This document shows, piece after piece, positions 33,509-41,466 of a DNA stretch of 64,000 nt (the first letter of the stretch is position 1; each line of letters starts with the position of its first letter). The notes below the pieces were generated by a model. The model saw only the letters and a list, made by a program, of their open reading frames with translations, had not been told where the DNA came from and did not search any database. Source of the stretch: Microbacterium sp. 2FI (GTDB taxonomy: Bacteria > Actinomycetota > Actinomycetes > Actinomycetales > Microbacteriaceae); contig NZ_SCMR01000001.1 of NCBI RefSeq assembly GCF_005502885.1, forward strand, positions 248,001-312,000. Reading direction: 5' to 3'. The translations under genes and the position numbers were made by a program.

Positions 33509-33742
33509 TCAGCCGCCGGCGAAGGGCGGAAGCACGTCGACGAGGTCGTCGGTGCCGAGAACGGTGTCGTCGTCGACCCGCGCCCCTCCGACGAGGACGG
33601 CGCAGCGCGGGAGAATGCCGCCGAGACCGGGGTAGTCGGCCGAGACCCCGCGGCGCAGGTCGCCGAGGGTCGGCTCGCCGCGGTGCTCGGTGTCGCGGCC
33701 GGCGGCCTCCTGGGCTGCGGCGAAGTAGCGGACGACCGCCAC
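33509..33742 (-). CDS. moaD: Molybdopterin synthase sulfur carrier subunit
   Basis: 77-residue ubiquitin-like MoaD ending in the required Gly-Gly (LPPFAGG), which is adenylated by MoeB and thiocarboxylated. It begins VVRYFAAAQEAAGR, typical for the family. The GTG start overlaps the stop of the DUF6457 gene by 1 nt. It is the last gene of the moeB-moeA-moaC-mobA-DUF6457-moaD operon and partner of MoaE encoded convergently. Confidence 0.92.
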   Translation of the reverse strand: MAVVRYFAAAQEAAGRDTEHRGEPTLGDLRRGVSADYPGLGGILPRCAVLVGGARVDDDTVLGTDDLVDVLPPFAGG

Positions 33743-34011
33743 TACTTCTCCCAGCCGTCGGCGAGGGCGGCGACCGCCTCGACCGCCTCGAGCACGAGAG
33801 CCGGGTCGGTGCCGCCGCGACCGGCGACGAGTCCGGCGACGAACGCGCCGAGCGGCGCGGCGGGGCGTGCGACGCCGTTCGCCACGTCACGCGTGAGGTC
33901 GAGCACCGCGGCGACCGGGACGTCGTCGTCGGCGAGTCCGAACCGCTCGCGCAGCGCTGCGGCCCACGCGTCGAGCGCTTCGGGCGGAAGGGTGCGGGAT
34001 TGTTCGCTCAT
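33742..34011 (-). CDS. DUF6457 protein
   Basis: 89-residue small helical protein beginning with PPEALDAWAAALRERFGL and ending AVAALADGWEK. I recognise it as the DUF6457 family seen beside or fused to MobA in actinobacteria. Start and stop overlap both neighbours (ATGA with mobA, 1 nt with moaD), which ties it to cofactor synthesis. Its biochemical role is not established. Confidence 0.78.
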   Translation of the reverse strand: MSEQSRTLPPEALDAWAAALRERFGLADDDVPVAAVLDLTRDVANGVARPAAPLGAFVAGLVAGRGGTDPALVLEAVEAVAALADGWEK

Positions 34012-34655
34012 GACGACTCCTCAGCCTCGTGCGGGGCGGCCGCGGCGCGGGCCTCGACCAGATCCTCCCACGTGTCGACGTCACGGGTGAGGTCGTCGGC
34101 TGCCGCGACGACGGTGATCGCGAGATCGTCGAGGATCGCGCGCACGGGTGCGTCACGACCGCCGTCGGGGAGAGCGGATGCCGCTGTCCGCAGCGCGCGC
34201 GTGCGATACGCGCCGACCAGCCACTGCGGCCGACTCGACGCGTCGCCGAGGCACATGCCGTCGGTGTCGGAGGGGAGGAGCACGATGTCGGACACCAGTC
34301 GCCGCACGGCGGCGTCGATGCCGGGGAGGTCGCATGCGAGCACGAGGGTCCACTCCGGGTCGGGCGCCTCCGGCGCGCCCGGCCACGACGACAGCGCGGC
34401 GATGATCGCGGCCGCGGGGCCGCCGAACGGCGGGTCTTCGTGCACCCACGTGACGGGTAGGCCGGGGTCGAGGACCGGAGCGACCACCGAGATCGGGTGG
34501 GCCGCGGCATCCGCCGCCGCAGCCACCGCGGTGGCGAGCAGCGTGCGGCCGCCGACCTCGAACAGCGGCTTCACGGCGCCGTCGACGCGCGAAGCGCGGC
34601 CGCCGGCGAGGAGGATCGCGCCGAGGTGGGGGTTCGGACCGTGATCCTGGGTCAT
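34008..34655 (-). CDS. mobA: Molybdenum cofactor guanylyltransferase-like NTP transferase
   Basis: 215-residue MobA-family protein that would attach GMP (or CMP) to molybdenum cofactor for formate dehydrogenase-type enzymes. The nucleotide-binding loop AILLAGGRASRVDGAVKPL departs from the usual SxRMGxDK pattern at several positions but keeps the LAGG and a Lys. VLACDLPGID near residue 107 holds the Mg-binding Asp. It overlaps moaC and DUF6457 genes by 4 bp each. Confidence 0.87.
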   Translation of the reverse strand: MTQDHGPNPHLGAILLAGGRASRVDGAVKPLFEVGGRTLLATAVAAAADAAAHPISVVAPVLDPGLPVTWVHEDPPFGGPAAAIIAALSSWPGAPEAPDPEWTLVLACDLPGIDAAVRRLVSDIVLLPSDTDGMCLGDASSRPQWLVGAYRTRALRTAASALPDGGRDAPVRAILDDLAITVVAAADDLTRDVDTWEDLVEARAAAAPHEAEESS

Positions 34656-35128
34656 GCCTCTCCGGGGCGCATCCAGTCACCGCTCTTGCCGCCGGTCTTT
34701 CGGGTGATGCGCACGTTCTCGATCGACGTCGCCTTGTCGAGGCCCTTGACCATGTCGACGATCGCGAGGGCTGCGACGGAGACGGCGGTGAGGGCCTCCA
34801 TCTCGACGCCCGTGCGATCGGCGGTGCGCACCGTGGCCTCGACACTGACGCCGTCGTCGTCGATCACGAGTTCGACGGCGGCGCCGTGCACGCCGATCAC
34901 GTGGGCGAGGGGAAGGAGATCGGGGGTGCGCTTGGCTGCCTGGATGCCGGCGATGCGGGCGACCGCGAGCACATCGCCCTTGGGAACGGAGCCGTCGCGG
35001 AGCGCCGCGACGACCGCGGGGGAGCACCGTACGAACCCACGGGCCGTCGCTGCGCGCACCGTCGGCTGCTTCTGGGTGACATCGACCATGCGAGCGTGGC
35101 CGGAGCCGTCGAGGTGCGTGAAGCTCAT
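34652..35128 (-). CDS. moaC: Cyclic pyranopterin monophosphate synthase
   Basis: 158-residue MoaC, which with MoaA makes cPMP from GTP. The signature regions KGDVLAVARIAGIQAAKRT near residue 50 and LLPLAHVI near 72 contain the catalytic Lys and His, and RTGVEMEALTAVSVAAL near 108 is also conserved. The ATG at 35128 overlaps the end of moeA (ATGA); upstream readings would lie inside moeA. Its functional partner moaA is 16 kb away. Confidence 0.93.
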   Translation of the reverse strand: MSFTHLDGSGHARMVDVTQKQPTVRAATARGFVRCSPAVVAALRDGSVPKGDVLAVARIAGIQAAKRTPDLLPLAHVIGVHGAAVELVIDDDGVSVEATVRTADRTGVEMEALTAVSVAALAIVDMVKGLDKATSIENVRITRKTGGKSGDWMRPGEA

Positions 35129-36375
35129 GAGATCAGCATGACATCGATGAGATCTCCCGCCGTGACCGTGTCGATGTCGGCCGGCACCACCGCGTACGCC
35201 TCGGCGCGGCCGAGGCCGCCGGCGAGGTGCGAGCCGCCGCCCGTCGCCGGCATCGCACGCCAGCCGCGCGGGTCGGAGCGGTCGATCATCACGGGCAGAT
35301 ACTGGGTGCGCCCGGGCGGCGTTCGCCATGCGCGGCCCGCGGGCAGGGCGATGACGCGGCGCTGCGCATCGGCGCGGCCCTGCAGCTCCAGCAGTGCGGG
35401 GCGCACGAACACCTCGAACGACACCGCGGCGCTCACGGGATTGCCGGGCAGGCCGAACAGCAGCGTTCCGGCGGGGGTCCGCCCGAACCCCTGCGGCTTG
35501 CCGGGCTGCATCCGCACCTTCGTGAAGGTCATGCTGTCTCCGAGGGTCGCCTTGACGACTTCGTACGCGCCGGCGCTCACTCCTCCCGAGAACACGACCA
35601 CATCGGCGCCGAGCGCCTCGGCGTCGGCGATCGCGCGACGCGGGCCGTCGCCGTCATCGGGCACGCTGCCGCGCAGCACGACCTCCGCACCCGCTTCGGC
35701 GGCGAGCCCCGCCAGCAGCTCGCTGTTGGACTCGGGGATCTGGCCGCGCAGCAGGGGTGACCCGGGGGCGACGAGCTCGGAACCGGTCGACACGACGGCG
35801 ACGCGCGGGGTGCGGCTGACGCTCACCCGGTCGACACCGGCGGCCGCGGCTGCGGCGAGCTGGAGGGCGCCGAGGAGGACTCCCGGCGCCAGGATCTCGT
35901 CGCCGACCACGGCATCTTCGCCGCGTCGGCGGATGTGGGCGCCCAGAACGCGCGGCGCGCGCAGCACGGTGATCTCGCCGAGCGAATCGGCGAGACCTCC
36001 GGCGGTGTCCTCGAACGGCACGATCGCCGTCGCGTCGCGCGGGACAGGCGACCCGGTCATGATGCGCGCGGCTTCCCGCTCGCCGATCGGCGGGTCGAGG
36101 GCGGTGCCCGCCGGCAGATCGGCGACGACGCGCAGCACGGCGGGGTCCTCGGGTGATGCCGTCGCCACGTCGGCGTGCCGCACGGCGAACCCGTCCATGG
36201 CGGAGTTGTCGAAGACCGGGATGTCGACCGCGGCGGCGACGGCCTCGCGGAGCGTGCGGCCGCGCGCGGCGCTCACCGGCACGGCGACCGGATCGAGCGT
36301 GACGACGGCCGCGAGCACCGCAGCGAGGTGCTCGTCCACGGAGACGAGCCCGTCGCCGGTGGGCCCCGGGGTCAC
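35125..36375 (-). CDS. moeA: Molybdopterin molybdenumtransferase
   Basis: 416-residue MoeA, which inserts molybdate into adenylated molybdopterin. Typical motifs: FDNSAMDGFAVR near residue 46, MTGSPVPRDATAIVPFE near 95, STGSELV near 185, FSGGVSAGAYEVV near 248 and MQPGKPQGFG near 275. The GTG start overlaps the moeB stop (GTGA), and its end overlaps moaC, so the operon is tightly coupled. Confidence 0.93.
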   Translation of the reverse strand: MTPGPTGDGLVSVDEHLAAVLAAVVTLDPVAVPVSAARGRTLREAVAAAVDIPVFDNSAMDGFAVRHADVATASPEDPAVLRVVADLPAGTALDPPIGEREAARIMTGSPVPRDATAIVPFEDTAGGLADSLGEITVLRAPRVLGAHIRRRGEDAVVGDEILAPGVLLGALQLAAAAAAGVDRVSVSRTPRVAVVSTGSELVAPGSPLLRGQIPESNSELLAGLAAEAGAEVVLRGSVPDDGDGPRRAIADAEALGADVVVFSGGVSAGAYEVVKATLGDSMTFTKVRMQPGKPQGFGRTPAGTLLFGLPGNPVSAAVSFEVFVRPALLELQGRADAQRRVIALPAGRAWRTPPGRTQYLPVMIDRSDPRGWRAMPATGGGSHLAGGLGRAEAYAVVPADIDTVTAGDLIDVMLIS

Positions 36376-37496
36376 GCGCTCACCCGAGCGCGGGCGGCGG
36401 TCGCGGTATCCCACGCCGTCATGCCTCCGGCGAGGACAGCGGCCTCGATCCCGGCCGCGCGCAAAGCGCTCGCCGCGCGCTGCGCGCGCACACCGACCTG
36501 GCAGACGACGATGACGGGTCCGGCGCCGGCGCGCGCAGGGTCGGCGAGCAGGTCGGCGAGCGGCACCTCGATCGCGCCGGGGATCACTCCGCCGGCCGTC
36601 TCGTGCGGTTCGCGGACATCGAGCAGAGTGGCTCCGGCCGACTGCGCCGCGAGGGCGCCGTCGGGCTCGACGTGCGGGATGGGTTCGCCGGCGGGTGAAG
36701 CTGCCGGCGCGGGCGCGATCGGCGCCACGTTCGCCGGGCGCAGCGGCACCTCGTCGGTGCGGGTGCGCAGCGCGTCGACGATCAGCACCCGGCCGAGCAG
36801 CGGCTCGCCGACGCCCGTGATCAGCTTCACGGTCTCGGTGGCGAGCATCGCTCCCACCTGCAGGCAGAGCGACCCGAGCACGCCGACCTGGGCGCAGGTC
36901 GGAACGTCGCCGACCGTCTCGGACGGATAGAGGTCGGAGAGCCGCACGGGCGCCGCACCGTCGGGCGGGCTCGACCAGAACACCGTGACCTGGGCGTGGA
37001 ACTCCTGCACGACGCCCCATACGAGCGGCACGCCGAGGTGCTCGCACGCCGAAGCGACGGCATCCCGCGTCTCGAACGTGTCGGTGCCGTCGACGACCAC
37101 GTGGGCGCCGGCGAGCAGTTCGCGGGCGTTCGCGGCGGTGAGTCGGACGGGCCGGGTCCGCACGATGGTCGTGGGGGAGAGGTCTGCCGCGACGCGCGTC
37201 GCCGAGTCGACCTTCGCGCGTCCGACGTCGGCGACGCGGTGCATCACCTGGCGCTGCAGGTTCGATGCCTCGACGACGTCGTCGTCGATGACGGTGAGGG
37301 TTCCGATCCCCGCGGCGGCGAGAGCCAGCACCGTCGGCGACCCGAGGCCGCCCGCTCCGACGACGACGACATGCGCGGCGGCGAGGCGCCGCTGGGCGAG
37401 CTCGCCGAAGCCCGCGAGCGATGCGTGCCGCGCAGTGCGCGTGCGCTCGTCCGGTTCGAGGGCGTCGACGGGCTCGACGAGAGGCGGGAACGGCAT
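36372..37496 (-). CDS. moeB: MoeB/ThiF adenylyltransferase with rhodanese domain (MoeZ-like)
   Basis: 374-residue fusion. Residues 20-255 are the E1-like adenylyltransferase with GAGGLGSPTVLAL (ATP loop, near residue 40), DDDVVEASNLQRQ and the reactive-Cys segment VPTCAQVGVLG near 178. Residues 280-374 are a rhodanese domain with the catalytic loop VVCQVGVRAQRA near 340. Such fusions activate MoaD and supply its sulfur. The classical zinc CxxC pairs of E. coli MoeB are absent. TACCCT (37508-37503) is 6 nt before the ATG, so transcription is leaderless; the operator pair at 37543-37585 lies just upstream. Confidence 0.92.
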   Translation of the reverse strand: MPFPPLVEPVDALEPDERTRTARHASLAGFGELAQRRLAAAHVVVVGAGGLGSPTVLALAAAGIGTLTVIDDDVVEASNLQRQVMHRVADVGRAKVDSATRVAADLSPTTIVRTRPVRLTAANARELLAGAHVVVDGTDTFETRDAVASACEHLGVPLVWGVVQEFHAQVTVFWSSPPDGAAPVRLSDLYPSETVGDVPTCAQVGVLGSLCLQVGAMLATETVKLITGVGEPLLGRVLIVDALRTRTDEVPLRPANVAPIAPAPAASPAGEPIPHVEPDGALAAQSAGATLLDVREPHETAGGVIPGAIEVPLADLLADPARAGAGPVIVVCQVGVRAQRAASALRAAGIEAAVLAGGMTAWDTATAARARVSA

Positions 37497-37542
37497 GGTT
37501 CCAGGGTAGGACCGCTCGGCGCGCGCGAGGCCGAAACCGTTT

Positions 37543-37585
37543 CCGCACATGCGGAGAATTAGCCTCTGTTCATCCGCATGTGCGG
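37543..37585. promoter_or_regulatory. Inverted pair of CCGCACATGCGG sites (molybdate-type operator)
   Basis: CCGCACATGCGG (37543-37554) and its exact reverse complement CCGCATGTGCGG (37574-37585) are 31 bp apart in the gap between divergent moeB and the HTH-TOBE gene. Each is itself palindromic in its outer five bases. One lies 35 bp upstream of the moeB -10 box; the other sits just before the TAGCGT -10 (37589-37594) of the regulator gene, so a bound protein could govern both directions. The HTH-TOBE protein is the obvious candidate. Confidence 0.7.
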
Positions 37586-37600
37586 TGGTAGCGTGCTCGT

Positions 37601-37993
37601 GTGCCCACCTACAAGATCTCGGATGCCGCTCGCCTGCTCGGCGTCAGCGACGACACGGTGCGGCGCTGGATCGACGGCGGACTGCTCTCCACGACGGGAT
37701 CCACGCCGGCCGAGATCCCCGGCGATGCGCTCGCCGCGCGCGCGGTCGAGCTGGCCGCCGCGCCCCGCGATTCCGGAGACGTGCTGTCGAGCGCCCGCAA
37801 CCGGTTCGTGGGGATCGTCACACGCGTCCAGCGGGACGGGATCATGGCGCAGATCGACATCCAGGCAGGACCCCACCGCGTCGTCTCGCTGCTGTCGGCC
37901 GAGGCCGCCTCCGACCTCGGCCTCGAGGTCGGCTCGCTCGCCGTGGCGGTCGTGAAGGCCACGAACGTCATCGTCGAGACGCCGAAGGGCTGA
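37601..37993 (+). CDS. HTH-TOBE (molybdate-binding) regulator
   Basis: 130 residues. Residues 4-50 are a MerR/excisionase-like HTH (YKISDAARLLGVSDDTVRRWI), and residues 60-127 a TOBE/Mop domain (SARNRFVGIVTRVQRDGIMAQIDI), which binds molybdate or tungstate. It stands directly before modABC (3-bp gap) and divergent from moeB, so it probably adjusts Mo uptake and cofactor synthesis to molybdate supply. The GTG start lies 6 nt after a TAGCGT box (37589-37594), a leaderless start. Confidence 0.88.
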   Translation: MPTYKISDAARLLGVSDDTVRRWIDGGLLSTTGSTPAEIPGDALAARAVELAAAPRDSGDVLSSARNRFVGIVTRVQRDGIMAQIDIQAGPHRVVSLLSAEAASDLGLEVGSLAVAVVKATNVIVETPKG

Positions 37994-37996
37994 CGG

Positions 37997-38845
37997 ATGC
38001 CGCGTCCTCACGGCACCATGACGCACGAGCACCCTCGCCCGCGCCGCCACCGAGTGCTCTTCGTCGCGGCATCACTCGCTCTCGCGCTCACGGGATGCGC
38101 GGCGGCCGGGTCGGCATCCCCCGACGAGCAGGCCATGCCCGGCGATCCCACCGCCACGAACGGCGCCGAGCTGAGCGGTGAGCTCACGATCTGGGCGGCG
38201 GCATCGCTCGGCGCCGTGTTCGAGGAACTCGCCACGGGCTTCGAGGGGCGGCATCCGGGTGTCGAGGTGCTGCCGATCTCGTACGACGGTTCGAGCACCC
38301 TCGCGACGCAGCTCATCGAAGGGGCGCCGGCCGACGTGTTCGCGTCGGCCGATGAGGCCACGATGCAGCGCGTCGTCGATGCCGGCATCGCCGCGAGCCC
38401 TCGGCTCTTCGCCTCGAACACCCTCGTGATCGCGGTGCCCGCCGGCAACCCGGGCACCGTGCAGGCGATCGAAGACCTCGGGTCGCCCGAGCTCACGGTC
38501 GTGCTGTGCGCTCCCGCCGTGCCGTGCGGCGCGGCATCCATAACCCTTCTCGCCGACAACGGGGTGAGTGTGACGCCGGCGAGTATCGAACAGAACGTCA
38601 CGGCGGTGCTCGCGAAGGTCGCCGCGGGCGAGGCCGACGCGGGGCTCGTATACGTCACCGATGTTCGCAACCGCGACGACGTCGAGGCGATTCCGGCGGC
38701 CGGCTCCGAGGATGTGGTCGGCCATTATCCGATCGCGGCGCTCGAAGACGCGGCCGATCCCGAGATCGCCGCTGCATTCGTCGACTTCGTGCTCTCGGAG
38801 CCGGCGCAGGCGCTCCTCGCCTCGCGCGGATTCGGCCCGCCGTGA
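37997..38845 (+). CDS. modA: Molybdate-binding lipoprotein
   Basis: 282-residue ModA. After a lipoprotein signal (LALALTGC, Cys near residue 34) comes the binding protein with TIWAAASLGAVFEELATGFE, SYDGSSTLATQLIEGAPADVFASAD and GEADAGLVYVTDV, all family features; Ser and Tyr residues in these segments contact the oxyanion. An internal ATG at 38018 is an alternative start. The stop overlaps modB by 4 nt. It captures molybdate for the ModBC importer. Confidence 0.92.
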   Translation: MPRPHGTMTHEHPRPRRHRVLFVAASLALALTGCAAAGSASPDEQAMPGDPTATNGAELSGELTIWAAASLGAVFEELATGFEGRHPGVEVLPISYDGSSTLATQLIEGAPADVFASADEATMQRVVDAGIAASPRLFASNTLVIAVPAGNPGTVQAIEDLGSPELTVVLCAPAVPCGAASITLLADNGVSVTPASIEQNVTAVLAKVAAGEADAGLVYVTDVRNRDDVEAIPAAGSEDVVGHYPIAALEDAADPEIAAAFVDFVLSEPAQALLASRGFGPP

Positions 38846-39651
38846 GTGTGACCGCCGACCGGGCCGGCTTCGTGCCGCGTATCCTCGCGCTTCCGGCGAT
38901 CCTCGGCCTCGCGCTGCTCGTGCTGCCGCTGGCGGCACTGGTCCTTCGCGTCGAGTGGTCGACGCTCTGGTCGGATGTCACCTCGCCCGAGGCGATGTCG
39001 GCGCTGTGGCTGTCGCTGGCGACCGGCGCCGTCGCCACGACGGCATGCATTGTGCTGGGCGTGCCGCTCGCGCTCGTCATCGCGCGGAGCGCGCCGCGGC
39101 GGGCTGCCGTGCTGCGGGCGATCGTGACCGTTCCCCTCGTGCTGCCGCCGATGGTCGGGGGTGTGGCGATGCTGTTCCTCTTCGGGCGCACGAGCGTCAT
39201 CGGCGGGATGCTGGCCGAGTGGGGGATCCGGGTGCCGTTCACGACCACGGCGGTCGTCCTCGCCCAGACGTTCGTCGCGCTCCCGTTCCTCGTGCTCGCT
39301 GTCGAGGGGTCGATGCGCTCGATCGGCATCGGCTACGAGCAGGCCGCCGCCGGCCTCGGCGCCGGACGATGGACGATCCTCGCCCGTGTCACCTTGCCGC
39401 TGGCCGCCCCCGGACTCACCGCCGGCATCGTGCTGTGCTTCGCGCGCGCGATCGGCGAGTTCGGCGCGACGGCGCTTTTCGCCGGCAACGCCCCGGGCGT
39501 CACGCAGACGATGCCGCTCGCGATCTACACCGCCTTCAACGGCGCGGGAGTCTCGCAGGGCACCGCCGTCGCGCTGTCGCTGCTGCTGCTGGTCACCGCG
39601 ATCGGCGTGCTGCTGCTCGTTCGCGCGTGGCGCGTGGAGACACCGCGATGA
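38842..39651 (+). CDS. modB: Molybdate ABC transporter permease
   Basis: 269-residue permease with about six helices; the EAA loop reads YEQAAAGLGAGRWTILARVTLPLA near residue 165, and ARAIGEFGATALFAG near 200 is typical for ModB/CysTW permeases. The GTG start overlaps the modA stop, and the stop overlaps the modC start, so the three genes are translationally coupled. Confidence 0.92.
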   Translation: MSVTADRAGFVPRILALPAILGLALLVLPLAALVLRVEWSTLWSDVTSPEAMSALWLSLATGAVATTACIVLGVPLALVIARSAPRRAAVLRAIVTVPLVLPPMVGGVAMLFLFGRTSVIGGMLAEWGIRVPFTTTAVVLAQTFVALPFLVLAVEGSMRSIGIGYEQAAAGLGAGRWTILARVTLPLAAPGLTAGIVLCFARAIGEFGATALFAGNAPGVTQTMPLAIYTAFNGAGVSQGTAVALSLLLLVTAIGVLLLVRAWRVETPR

Positions 39652-40772
39652 CCGGCGCTGCCCTCGATGCCCACGTCGTGGTGACGAGATCCGGATTCCG
39701 GCTCGACGCAACGCTGCATGCCGACCCGGGCGACGTCGTCGCGCTCATGGGTCCGAGCGGCGCCGGCAAATCGACGTTTCTCGGGGTGCTCGCGGGCCTC
39801 GTGCGACTGTCGGAAGGCGAGGTGCGCCTCGGCGATCGGGTTCTGGATGCTGCGCTCCGACCGCGCCGGCACACCGCGCCGTCCGAGCGCGGCGTCGTGC
39901 TGCTCGGACAGGAGCCCCGGCTGTTCCCGCATCTCACGGCGCACGAGAACATCGCGTTCGCCGCGCGCGTGCACGGGGCGACCAAGACGGTCGCGGCGGC
40001 GGATGCCGGCGAGTGGCTGTGGCGGGTCGGCCTCGACGGCATGGGCGCGCGGCGACCTGCCGAGCTCTCGGGTGGGCAGCAGCAGCGGGTCGCACTCGCA
40101 CGCGCTCTGGCGACCTCGCCGTCGGCGATCCTCCTCGACGAGCCGCTCACGTCGCTCGACGCCGAGACCGCGGCCGATGTGCGAGCCCTGTTGCACGATC
40201 AGCTCGCGGCGACGCGCACGACGGCGATCGTGGCGACCCACGACGCCGTCGATGCCGTCTCCCTCGCGTCGCACCTCGTCGTGCTCGAGGCGGGGCAGGT
40301 CACGCAGGCGGGGCCGGTGCGTGATGTTCTCGCATCGCCCGCGACGCGATTCACCGCAGCGGTGGCAGGTCTCAATCGCGTCGAGGGTGAGCTGCGGTCG
40401 GGGCGCTGGGTGCGTGACGCGGTCGTGCTCGAGACGGCGGATGCGGCATCCTTCCCCGCCGATGTCGACGCCGCCGCCGCGGTCTTCCGCCCGTCGTCCG
40501 TGCGGCTTGAGCGTGTCGAGACCGACACCTGGACCGGGGCGCTGCGGATCACCGATGGAGCCTCCCGCTCGCGCGGCGAGTGGCTCGCGCGCGTGACCCG
40601 GCTCGAGCAGACGCCGGGAGGCGTGCGCGTGCGCACGGCCGATCCCGAGGTCGCCGTCGACGTGTCGGCTGACAGCGTCGCCGGCCTCGGGCTCGCGCCG
40701 GGCGTTCCGGTGCGGCTGCGGGTCGACGCCGCCGATGTGCGCCTGGTCGTGTCGCAGCCGCCCGCGGCCTGA
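39648..40772 (+). CDS. modC: Molybdate ABC transporter ATP-binding protein
   Basis: 374-residue ATPase. Walker A GPSGAGKST near residue 35, signature LSGGQQQRVALARAL near 140, Walker B AILLDEPLTSLD near 160 and the switch His in THDAVDA near 198. The C-terminal 120 residues correspond to the regulatory TOBE-type domain found in ModC proteins. It energises molybdate uptake through ModB. Confidence 0.92.
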   Translation: MTGAALDAHVVVTRSGFRLDATLHADPGDVVALMGPSGAGKSTFLGVLAGLVRLSEGEVRLGDRVLDAALRPRRHTAPSERGVVLLGQEPRLFPHLTAHENIAFAARVHGATKTVAAADAGEWLWRVGLDGMGARRPAELSGGQQQRVALARALATSPSAILLDEPLTSLDAETAADVRALLHDQLAATRTTAIVATHDAVDAVSLASHLVVLEAGQVTQAGPVRDVLASPATRFTAAVAGLNRVEGELRSGRWVRDAVVLETADAASFPADVDAAAAVFRPSSVRLERVETDTWTGALRITDGASRSRGEWLARVTRLEQTPGGVRVRTADPEVAVDVSADSVAGLGLAPGVPVRLRVDAADVRLVVSQPPAA

Positions 40773-40799
40773 CCGAACGCCGAGCCTTAGAATCGCGGG

Positions 40800-41396
40800 A
40801 TGCCGAAGATCCGCCCGTTCCGACCCGGCGACGAGCCTGCCCTCGCCGAGATCTGCCTCCAGACCGCGGACGCCGGGGGTGACGCCACCGGCGTCTTCTC
40901 GGACGACGACCTGTGGGCCGAGGTCTTCGCACTGCCGTATGTCGCGCGGCACCCGGATCTCGCCTTCGTCGTCGAGACCGACGACGCCCGGGTCGCCGGC
41001 TACATCGTCGGCGCGCCCGATACCCGCGCGTTCGAGGAGTGGTTCCGCACCGAATGGTGGCCGCGGTTCGCGGAGCGCTGGCCGCTTCCCGACGCGGAGC
41101 GCTCGCGGCAGGACGGCACGCTCATCTACGCGTACGGTCGCCGCGGTGGTGCCGAGCCGTACGGAGACACCTACCCCGCGCACCTGCACATCGATCTGCT
41201 TCCCGAACTCCAGGGGCAGGGGTGGGGCCGACGCCTCATCGACACGCTCGTGGACGCGCTGCGCGAGCGCGGCGTCACGGGCCTGCACCTCGCGTCGTCG
41301 AGCGACAATCAGGGTGCCATCGCGTTCTACCCGCGCGTCGGGTTCACGGCCCTGCCGTCGCACGAGGGCGTGCAGGCCTTCGGCCGGCATCTGTGA
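40800..41396 (+). CDS. GNAT-family N-acetyltransferase
   Basis: 198-residue acetyltransferase. The acetyl-CoA loop is LQGQGWGRRLIDTLVDAL near residue 138, and the closing motif AIAFYPRVGFTAL near 178 is typical of GNAT proteins. A strong TAGAAT -10 (40788-40793) lies 6 nt before the ATG, predicting a leaderless mRNA independent of modABC. Substrate unknown. Confidence 0.88.
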   Translation: MPKIRPFRPGDEPALAEICLQTADAGGDATGVFSDDDLWAEVFALPYVARHPDLAFVVETDDARVAGYIVGAPDTRAFEEWFRTEWWPRFAERWPLPDAERSRQDGTLIYAYGRRGGAEPYGDTYPAHLHIDLLPELQGQGWGRRLIDTLVDALRERGVTGLHLASSSDNQGAIAFYPRVGFTALPSHEGVQAFGRHL

Positions 41397-41466
41397 CCAC
41401 TGTCGCGCGTCGGCAACAGGGTCAACCCCCTGCCGATGCGCGCGCGCGTGACGTAGCGTCGCCAGA

